This document shows, in pieces, positions 5,761 to 11,063 of a stretch of DNA of 11,063 nucleotides (position 1 is its first letter; the number at the start of each line of letters is the position of its first letter). The notes beneath the pieces are model-generated. The model was not told the DNA's origin, made no database searches, and was given only the letters and a program-made list of their open reading frames with translations. Source of the stretch: an uncultured Hyphomicrobiales bacterium (GTDB taxonomy: Bacteria > Pseudomonadota > Alphaproteobacteria > Rhizobiales > Beijerinckiaceae); the NCBI GenBank assembly GCA_903932565.1, contig CAIZGQ010000336.1, positions 1-11,063 of the forward strand. The letters run 5' to 3'. Made by a program: the position numbers and the translations under genes.

Positions 5761-6537
5761 TTACGGCTTTGGTTTGCCCATGGTGCCCAGCGCGCGGGCT
5801 GCCTCCACGAATTCGCTCGGCATCATCACGATGGTCATGGTGTTCTGCTCGGCGCCCACCTCGGTCAACATCTGCATCCGGCGCAATTCAAGGGCTGCCG
5901 GGGATTCCATGATGATCTGGGCCGCCTGCCGCAGCTTTTCAGAGGCCTCCACCTCCGCGTCCGCCTTGATCACGCGGGCGCGTTTCTCGCGCAGAGCCTC
6001 GGCTTCCTGCGCCATGGCGCGCTGCATGGACGCCGGGATCTCGACGCTCTTCATGGCGACGCGTTCGACCTTGACGCCCCAGGGCTCGGTCACCTCGTCG
6101 ATGGCCATTTGCAGCGTTTTGGAAATCTCAGTCTGCTCTTTCAGAATGTCGTCCAACGTATGACGGCCGACAACATCACGGAGTGCGGTGATTGCGACCT
6201 GGGTCACAGCGTCGGCGACGTCGCGAACCTCGAATACGGAGCGCTCTGCCGTCACAATACGCCGCCAGATGACCGCATCGATCTTGATGGGAACATTGTC
6301 GCGGCTGATGGCTTCCTGCCCCTCGACCGACGTGGTGGCAATGCGCAAATCCACTTTTGTTGTGCGGTCGACGAGGGGGATCACCCAAAACAGCCCCGGA
6401 CCTTTGGTGCCGGCATATTTGCCAAAGCGCAAAACCACGGTTCGCTCGAACTGCCGGGCAAGCCTGAAGCCGGACACTGCTACAAACAGCACCGCAAGAA
6501 TGGGAATACCGAGGAAATCGATGATGCCTGCAATCAT
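5761..6537 (-). CDS. Slipin-type SPFH/band 7 membrane protein
   Basis: 258 residues. One hydrophobic segment at about residues 3-24 (IIDFLGIPILAVLFVAVSGF) is followed by the SPFH/band 7 domain: ERTVVLRFGKYAGTKGPGLFWVIPLVDR (31-58), TTSVEGQEAISRDNVPIKIDAVIWRRI, and ALRDVVGRHTLDDIL (118-132). An Ala/Glu-rich coiled-coil-like helix follows (about 168-215). This order and length is that of stomatin-like slipins, which oligomerise as scaffolds on the cytoplasmic membrane. Slipins usually pair with an NfeD-like protein or a membrane protease; none is visible on either side. The start codon fits the family, but the ribosome binding site is poor and lies in an inverted repeat. The gene is probably transcribed alone, 154 bp upstream of scoA. 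The family is certain; the cellular role is not. Confidence 0.93.
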   Translation of the reverse strand: MIAGIIDFLGIPILAVLFVAVSGFRLARQFERTVVLRFGKYAGTKGPGLFWVIPLVDRTTKVDLRIATTSVEGQEAISRDNVPIKIDAVIWRRIVTAERSVFEVRDVADAVTQVAITALRDVVGRHTLDDILKEQTEISKTLQMAIDEVTEPWGVKVERVAMKSVEIPASMQRAMAQEAEALREKRARVIKADAEVEASEKLRQAAQIIMESPAALELRRMQMLTEVGAEQNTMTIVMMPSEFVEAARALGTMGKPKP

Positions 6538-6539
6538 GA

Positions 6540-6593
6540 TGCGAGCTCTTGTGTTTGGTCGAGCGAGCTTAAGCTATGTCGCAGGAGCTCGCA
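6540..6593 (-). promoter_or_regulatory. Inverted repeat over the slipin translation start region
   Basis: On the minus strand TGCGAGCTC (6593-6585) is perfectly complementary to GAGCTCGCA (6548-6540), 9 bp, with a 36-base loop that itself contains the palindrome AGCTTAAGCT (6566-6575). The downstream arm ends two bases before the slipin ATG, so in RNA it would cover the only purine-rich candidate for a ribosome binding site. GAGCTC is itself a palindrome, so part of the symmetry could be chance. Confidence 0.5.
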
Positions 6594-6795
6594 GGAAAGG
6601 CAGGTAAACAGCTTCACCCATTCCAACCATACGGCTTTCCAGCTCACTTGGGGTTGTGACACAAAAACAACGTGACCTGCAGTCAGGCCGACCTTGCTTC
6701 AAAGCAAAGCTGTTCAGTGTGCATTCAGGGCGCGTGTGCGATTTTAAAACATCGCGCCGCAATGTTCTGGTGGCTTGTTCCTGCCTCGCCTCATC

Positions 6796-6824
6796 TTGGC
6801 ACCTTCTAAATCCTCACTTATACG
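6796..6824 (+). promoter_or_regulatory. Putative sigma-70-type promoter of ndvA
   Basis: TTGGCA (6796-6801) and TATACG (6819-6824) are separated by exactly 17 bases. The predicted start of transcription, near 6831, lies about 38 bases before the ndvA ATG at 6869. This supports the short ndvA reading rather than a start further upstream. Confidence 0.5.
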
Positions 6825-6827
6825 CGA

Positions 6828-6845
6828 GGCGGGCTGTTGCCCGCC
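6828..6845 (+). promoter_or_regulatory. Perfect GC-rich inverted repeat at the expected ndvA transcription start
   Basis: GGCGGGC-TGTT-GCCCGCC has 7-bp perfect arms and a 4-base loop. It begins 3 bases after the -10 box and ends 23 bases before the ndvA ATG. No T-run follows, so it is not an obvious intrinsic terminator. It could be an operator at +1 or a leader hairpin. Confidence 0.5.
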
Positions 6846-6868
6846 CCACCAGCCGAGCACCCCGTCAT

Positions 6869-8632
6869 ATGGATTTTCTGCGCACCTACATTCGTGTGCT
6901 CAAGCAGCTCGCACCCGAGCGCAACCTGGCTTACGTGCTGGTCGCCGCCAATTTGGCCTTGGCGGCTGCGCAGTTTGCAGAGCCGGTTCTGTTTGGGCGC
7001 ATCATTGATAAGCTGACGACAGCGCAATCGGGCAACCGCGCGCTGGCCTGGTCTGAGCTGACGCCGCTCATCATTGCGTGGGTCAGCTTTGGCTTGTTCA
7101 GCATTGGTGCGGCCGTGCTGGTCGCCATGCATGCCGACCGGCTGTCGCATCGCCGCCGCCTTGCCGTCATGGGGAACTTTTTCGAGCATGTGCTGCATCT
7201 GCCGCTGAGCTTCCACTCCGGGGCCCATTCAGGCCGCTTGCTCAAGGGGATGCTGGACGGCGCATCCGGCATGGCCAGTGTCTGGCTGTCGTTCTTCCGC
7301 GAGAATTGTGCCTCGTTCGTCTCGCTGTTTATTCTGTTGCCAGCATCGCTGTTTCTCAATTGGCGGCTGGCGGCCCTGCTGATGGTGCTTGTCTCGCTGT
7401 TTGGCTTGATGACGCTGTTTGTTTTGCGTCGCACGGAAGATTTGCAGCGCAAGGTCGAAGGCTACAACACAAGCCTTGCCGAGCGGGCGTCGGACGCGCT
7501 GGGAAACGTGCCGGTCATCCAGAGTTTTACCCGCGCCGATGCCGAAAGCCGCGCGCTGCGGGATATCACGTCCACATTGTTGGGCGCGCAGATACCCGTC
7601 CTCACCTGGTGGGCGCTGGCGGCTGTGGCCACGCGCGCCTCCTCGACGTTGTCCATTCTAGGCATCTTTCTGGTGGGCACATGGCTGCATTTGCAGGGCC
7701 TCGCCAGCATTGGTGATATTGTCAGCTTCATGAGCATTGCCAACATGCTCATTGCGCGGCTTGAGCAGGTCGTCGGGTTCTTCAACTCGATCTTCATGTT
7801 GATCCCAAAGCTCAGGGACTTTTTCGACGTTCTGGATACGCAGCCCAACGTCAGTGACACACCCAATGCGAAGGTTGTTGGCCGGCTTGAGGGGCGGGTG
7901 ACCTTCGAGCATGTCACGTTCAGTTATGACGCGCGCCGCCGCGCCGTGTCCGACGTCTCGTTCAGTGTCGAACCCGGCCAGACGATTGCCTTTGTCGGCT
8001 CCACCGGGTCCGGCAAATCCACATCCCTGTCGCTCCTGCATCGCGTGTTTGATCCCGAGCAGGGGCGCATCACCATCGATGGCATCGACATCAAAGACAT
8101 GACGCTCGACAGTCTGCGGGCCAATATCGGCGTCGTGTTTCAGGAGCCCATGCTGTTTGCCCGCACGATTGAGGACAATCTGCGCATCGGCAAACCCGCA
8201 GCAACACCGGAAGAAATCGCACTTGCCCTCGATCGTGCGCAGGCGGACGAATTTGTTGCGCGCCAGCCTGACGGGCTTGCCACGATTGTGGGCGAGCGCG
8301 GCCGTTCTCTGTCAGGTGGCGAGCGTCAGCGCATCTCGATTGCGCGCGCGCTGCTGAAAGACCCGCCGATCATGATCTTTGATGAGGCGACCAGCGCGCT
8401 GGACGCGACCACGGAAAAGCAGTTGCAGGCAGCACTCGAGGCCGCCACACGCGGGCGCACGACATTTGTGATCGCGCATCGTCTGGCAACCATCCGCAAT
8501 GCCGACCGGATCTTTGTGTTCGACCAGGGCAAGATTGTCGAAACCGGCTCCTTCTCCGAGCTCGTCGCGCTCAACGGGCGCTTTGCCAAGCTGGCGCAGG
8601 CGCAGTTCATGGCAGCAGCCCCCGCTGCCTGA
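6869..8632 (+). CDS. ndvA: Beta-1,2-glucan export ABC transporter, ATP-binding/permease protein NdvA (ChvA)
   Basis: 587 residues, almost the length of rhizobial NdvA. The N-terminal half is a six-helix ABC exporter domain; blocks such as AANLALAAAQFAEPVLFGRIID (27-47), FHSGAHSGRLLKGML (115-129) and ERASDALGNVPVIQSF (205-220) match NdvA/ChvA closely. The C-terminal ATPase has Walker A GSTGSGKST (377-385), Q-loop Gln425, signature LSGGE (481-485), Walker B IMIFDE (501-506) and H-loop His537, so it looks active. The family exports cyclic beta-1,2-glucan from the cytosol to the periplasm, where it serves in low-osmolarity adaptation and, in rhizobia, in host infection. I chose the ATG at 6869 because similarity begins there and promoter-like elements lie just upstream. 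The glucan synthase partner (NdvB/ChvB) is not in the window. opgD follows after 111 bp. Confidence 0.93.
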   Translation: MDFLRTYIRVLKQLAPERNLAYVLVAANLALAAAQFAEPVLFGRIIDKLTTAQSGNRALAWSELTPLIIAWVSFGLFSIGAAVLVAMHADRLSHRRRLAVMGNFFEHVLHLPLSFHSGAHSGRLLKGMLDGASGMASVWLSFFRENCASFVSLFILLPASLFLNWRLAALLMVLVSLFGLMTLFVLRRTEDLQRKVEGYNTSLAERASDALGNVPVIQSFTRADAESRALRDITSTLLGAQIPVLTWWALAAVATRASSTLSILGIFLVGTWLHLQGLASIGDIVSFMSIANMLIARLEQVVGFFNSIFMLIPKLRDFFDVLDTQPNVSDTPNAKVVGRLEGRVTFEHVTFSYDARRRAVSDVSFSVEPGQTIAFVGSTGSGKSTSLSLLHRVFDPEQGRITIDGIDIKDMTLDSLRANIGVVFQEPMLFARTIEDNLRIGKPAATPEEIALALDRAQADEFVARQPDGLATIVGERGRSLSGGERQRISIARALLKDPPIMIFDEATSALDATTEKQLQAALEAATRGRTTFVIAHRLATIRNADRIFVFDQGKIVETGSFSELVALNGRFAKLAQAQFMAAAPAA

Positions 8633-8662
8633 GAAAGCGGCACATTGCCTGCCTGAGGGATT

Positions 8663-8677
8663 GTGCCCTTGCGGCAC
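8663..8677 (+). other. Small hairpin in the ndvA-opgD spacer
   Basis: GTGCC-CTTGC-GGCAC has perfect 5-bp arms in the 111-bp gap. No T-run follows, so I do not call a terminator; the gap otherwise shows nothing except a GAGAG ribosome binding site next to opgD. Confidence 0.3.
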
Positions 8678-8743
8678 GGCGTCTGAATTGGCACATCTTG
8701 GGAGATCACGCGGGCTCCTTCGCTGATTCACCTGAGAGCTGAC

Positions 8744-10339
8744 ATGACAGATCCCATCGACCGGCGTGCCGTTGTCACTGCGTTTTCCGCCTCAATGGCA
8801 CTGGGGCTCGCCAGTGTCGGCGGGGCAGGGTCGGCTGCAGCGGCCGGGCTCAATCTGGGCGAGGCACAGCCTTTTTCATTTGATGGCCTGAAAGCGCTGG
8901 CGCGCAAGATGATCAACGAGCCTTACAAGGGCCCCGGTCATCCCTCCCCGGAGGTGCTGGACAAGATCGATTATGAGGCCTGGGGCAAGATCACCTTCGA
9001 CACCGACCATGCGCTATTTGCGGAAGGACCGGGACGCTTTCCGGTGACGTTTTTCCATCTGGGAAAATTCTTCCAAAAAGCCGTCGAGATCCATTTGGTT
9101 GAGGGCCCGGCCAACGCGCTGAAATCCCGCGCGATTGTCTACGATCAAAGCTATTTCAAAATGCCGGCCGATTCCGTTGCGCGGCAATTGCCCAAGGGCG
9201 CTGGTTTTGCGGGGTTCCGCTTTCAGGAAGCGCGTGACGGCAAGCTGGATTGGCGCAAGAACGATTGGGTTGCGTTTCTCGGCGCGTCCTACTTCCGCGC
9301 CATTGGTGAATTGTACCAGTACGGATTGTCGGCCCGCGGCATCGCGCTCGACACGGCCGTTGCCTCCCGCAACGAGGAATTCCCCGATTTCACCAAGATC
9401 TTCATCGGCGCGGAGGAGGGCGACAACGTCACCGTTTACGCGCTGCTCGAAGGGCCTTCGATTGTCGGGGCCTACAAATTCATCATGACGCGCACCAAGG
9501 GTGTCGTCATGGATATCGAGCAGGCCCTGTTCCTGCGCGCGCCGTTCCTGCGCTTTGGCATCGCGCCGCTAACCTCGATGTACTGGTTCTCGGAGACGCG
9601 CAAACCCACCGCAGCCGATTGGCGGCCAGAGGTGCATGATTCGGACGGGCTCGCCATGTGGACCGGCTGGGGCGAGCATCTGTGGCGTCCGCTCAACAAT
9701 CCGCCGCGCACCATGGCGTCTGCTTTTGGCGACGAAAACCCCAAGGGGTTCGGGCTGCTGCAGCGCGACCGGGTGTTCGACCATTATATGGACGGCGTGT
9801 TTTACGACCGCCGCCCCAGCCTCTGGGTCGAGCCCATTGGCGCGTGGGGCAAGGGTGCCATCCATCTGGTGGAAATTCCGACCGACGATGAAATCCACGA
9901 TAACATTGTTGCCATGTGGGTGCCCGCCAAAGAGGCCGCAGCGGGCACCGAATGGTCGTTCCGCTACAAGCTGCATTGGAAAGCGGATGAGCCATTTCCT
10001 GCGCCGCTCGCCCGCGTGGTGGCGACGCGTCTGGGCAATGGCGGGCAACCCGGCCAGCCCCGCCCCAAGGGTGTTCGCAAGTTCCTCGTCGAGTTTCAGG
10101 GCGGGCCGCTGGCGGATCTGCCGTTTGGGGTTCTGCCCGAGCCGGTCTTCACCGCATCGCGCGGGACCTTCGGCGCCTACAGGCACACCGAGGCTGTCCC
10201 CGATGGTGTGCCGGGGCATTGGAGCACGCAGTTCGATCTGGCCGTCGAGGGCACGGACCCGGTCGAAATCCGTGGTGTCCTGAAGGCGGGCGACAAGGTG
10301 CTGACCGAGACCTGGATGTTCCAGTATCATCCGTTGTGA
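8744..10339 (+). CDS. opgD: Periplasmic glucan biosynthesis protein, OpgD/MdoD type (MdoG/OpgG family)
   Basis: 531 residues. A twin-arginine signal peptide is visible (DRRAVVTA at residues 6-13, hydrophobic stretch to about 29, Ala-rich cleavage region near 31-35), as in E. coli OpgD. The rest follows the MdoG/OpgG family: FLGASYFRA and YQYGLSARGIALDT (178-204), EEFPDFT, HDSDGLAMW (298-306), RPLNNP, NPKGFGLLQRDRVFDHYMD (332-350) and RRPSLWVEP...WGKG...LVEIPT (356-380). The family shapes osmoregulated periplasmic glucans; E. coli OpgD and OpgG have been assigned beta-1,2-glucanase activity (family GH186). The conserved Asp350 in DHYMD is a candidate catalytic residue by analogy, to be confirmed by alignment. 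The ATG is preceded by GAGAG 5 bases upstream. It follows ndvA and probably shares its transcript. OpgG is the alternative subfamily; SHYQD/KRPSLWVEP-type wording favours OpgD. Confidence 0.92.
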   Translation: MTDPIDRRAVVTAFSASMALGLASVGGAGSAAAAGLNLGEAQPFSFDGLKALARKMINEPYKGPGHPSPEVLDKIDYEAWGKITFDTDHALFAEGPGRFPVTFFHLGKFFQKAVEIHLVEGPANALKSRAIVYDQSYFKMPADSVARQLPKGAGFAGFRFQEARDGKLDWRKNDWVAFLGASYFRAIGELYQYGLSARGIALDTAVASRNEEFPDFTKIFIGAEEGDNVTVYALLEGPSIVGAYKFIMTRTKGVVMDIEQALFLRAPFLRFGIAPLTSMYWFSETRKPTAADWRPEVHDSDGLAMWTGWGEHLWRPLNNPPRTMASAFGDENPKGFGLLQRDRVFDHYMDGVFYDRRPSLWVEPIGAWGKGAIHLVEIPTDDEIHDNIVAMWVPAKEAAAGTEWSFRYKLHWKADEPFPAPLARVVATRLGNGGQPGQPRPKGVRKFLVEFQGGPLADLPFGVLPEPVFTASRGTFGAYRHTEAVPDGVPGHWSTQFDLAVEGTDPVEIRGVLKAGDKVLTETWMFQYHPL

Positions 10340-10344
10340 CAGGC

Positions 10345-11063
10345 ATGGTCGCGCAAGCTGAACCCGATGTGCTGGTGATTGGTGGCGGTGCTGCTGGCAT
10401 TGCTGCCGCGCGCCACCTGCAGGCAGCGGGCGTTGCTGTGACACTCGTCGAGGCGCGTGCACGTCTGGGTGGCCGCGCGCATAGCGTGATCGCGGCAGGC
10501 GAGGCGGTCGATCTTGGCTGCGGCTGGCTCCATTCAGCCCCTGACAACGAGTGGGTGGTGATTGCTGCCAACGCCGGGCTTGCGATCAACCGTGCGTCCC
10601 CGCCTTGGCAGAAGCCGCCGTTGCCTGCGAGCTTTGCGCCGAAGGACCTGCGCGATTTTCAGGATGCCATGACTGCTTTCTGGTCGCGGATGGAGGAGGC
10701 GGGCGCGCGTGGCGAGGATGATGCGGCTGACACGCTGCTGGAACCCGGCAATCGGTGGAACGGCCTGCTTGATGCAATCTCGACCTACATCAACGGCTGC
10801 GACTTATCCGAACTCTCGATTCTGGATTTCGCCAATTATGTCGACACGGAAATCAACTGGCGCGTGCCGGCGGGCTTCGGCACCCTGATTGCCGCGCATG
10901 CGCCAGACGTGCCGACCGTGCTTGATTGCCCGGTGCACCTGATCGACCATTCCGGTCCGCGCATCCGGGTTGAGACCGCGAAAGGTACCTTCAGCGCAAA
11001 GGCAATCATCATCACGGTGCCCAGCGACGTGCTGTCGTCCGAGAGCATCGCCTTCACGCCGGA
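10345..11063 (+). CDS. FAD-dependent amine oxidase family protein, N-terminal part (runs off the right edge)
   Basis: The frame is open for 239 codons to the window end. It begins with a Rossmann FAD-binding motif, DVLVIGGGAAGIAAARHL (residues 8-25, GxGxxG form), followed by the second FAD signature VEARARLGGRAHS (about 34-46) and VDLGCGWLHS. Later VPAGFGTLIAA and IIITVPSDVL fit the flavin monoamine oxidase / protoporphyrinogen oxidase-like superfamily. The substrate cannot be told from this half. I chose the ATG at 10345; a GTG at 10336, overlapping the opgD TGA in GTTGTGA, is in frame and would add three residues. In either case the gene is closely coupled to opgD, so it may belong to the same operon. 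The substrate-binding and C-terminal parts lie outside the window. Confidence 0.85.
   Translation, partial: MVAQAEPDVLVIGGGAAGIAAARHLQAAGVAVTLVEARARLGGRAHSVIAAGEAVDLGCGWLHSAPDNEWVVIAANAGLAINRASPPWQKPPLPASFAPKDLRDFQDAMTAFWSRMEEAGARGEDDAADTLLEPGNRWNGLLDAISTYINGCDLSELSILDFANYVDTEINWRVPAGFGTLIAAHAPDVPTVLDCPVHLIDHSGPRIRVETAKGTFSAKAIIITVPSDVLSSESIAFTP

Larger units (their letters stand above)
6538..6868. other. 331-bp divergent intergenic region between the slipin gene and ndvA
   Basis: No convincing gene lies here, although the ndvA frame is open through part of it. It holds, from left to right, the slipin leader inverted repeat (6540-6593) and three further short dyads: TTGTG-A-CACAA (6654-6664), TTGCTT-CA-AAGCAA (6694-6707) and GCGAT-TTTAAAAC-ATCGC (6738-6755). 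Next come a promoter-like -35/-10 pair (6796-6824) and a perfect GC-rich hairpin (6828-6845). It must contain the promoters for both flanking genes. Confidence 0.7.

Noticed and set aside
6656..6868. Upstream extension of ndvA to a GTG at 6656 (71 extra residues)
   Set aside because: The added residues show no membrane-protein or family character, NdvA similarity begins at 6869, and promoter-like elements plus a hairpin lie inside the extension.
8663..8677. Terminator between ndvA and opgD
   Set aside because: The stem is only 5 bp and no T-run follows, so read-through from ndvA into opgD is more likely.
9569..10462. Minus-strand open frame of 297 codons opposite opgD
   Set aside because: opgD is firmly identified on the plus strand, and the frame also runs through the start of the flavoprotein gene.

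Overview
The window looks like a chromosomal segment of an alphaproteobacterium, most likely of the Hyphomicrobiales (Rhizobiales). Three things point there: a DUF2948 gene, hisD, a UPF0262 gene and a low-molecular-weight phosphatase gene in a tight run; a close match to the NdvA/ChvA cyclic beta-1,2-glucan exporter of rhizobia; and GC-rich codon use. No tRNA, rRNA, CRISPR array, insertion sequence or phage gene is visible. Eleven protein genes are supported, two of them cut by the window edges.

Left part (1-4085). The start of a pyridoxal kinase gene (pdxY) runs leftward off the window. It diverges from a rightward five-gene cluster: DUF2948, hisD (last two steps of histidine synthesis), UPF0262, a Cys-based low-molecular-weight phosphatase homologue and an Sfp-type 4'-phosphopantetheinyl transferase. 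DUF2948/hisD and hisD/UPF0262 overlap by one base, and the transferase overlaps the phosphatase by 25 bases, so one transcript with translational coupling is likely. A hairpin plus T-run lies after the cluster (4143-4204).

Middle part (4208-6537, minus strand). scoA-scoB encode the two subunits of a 3-oxoacid (succinyl-CoA:acetoacetate) CoA-transferase. A putative promoter and a perfect 19-nt palindrome sit just upstream of scoA. Upstream of these lies a slipin-type SPFH/band 7 membrane protein gene without a visible nfeD partner. Its start codon is preceded by a 9-bp inverted repeat that could hide the ribosome binding site.

Right part (6538-11063, plus strand). A 331-bp gap rich in inverted repeats holds a good sigma-70-like promoter for ndvA. 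ndvA is followed by a Tat-exported OpgD-type glucan protein and, overlapping or 5 bp after it, a FAD-dependent amine oxidase-like gene that runs off the window. The ndvA-opgD pair joins an exporter of cyclic beta-1,2-glucans with a periplasmic protein of the osmoregulated periplasmic glucan (OPG) system. This is the most interesting arrangement in the window. Nothing here amounts to a clearly new defence or mobile system; the points worth a second look are the glucan locus and several palindromic elements placed on promoters or start codons.
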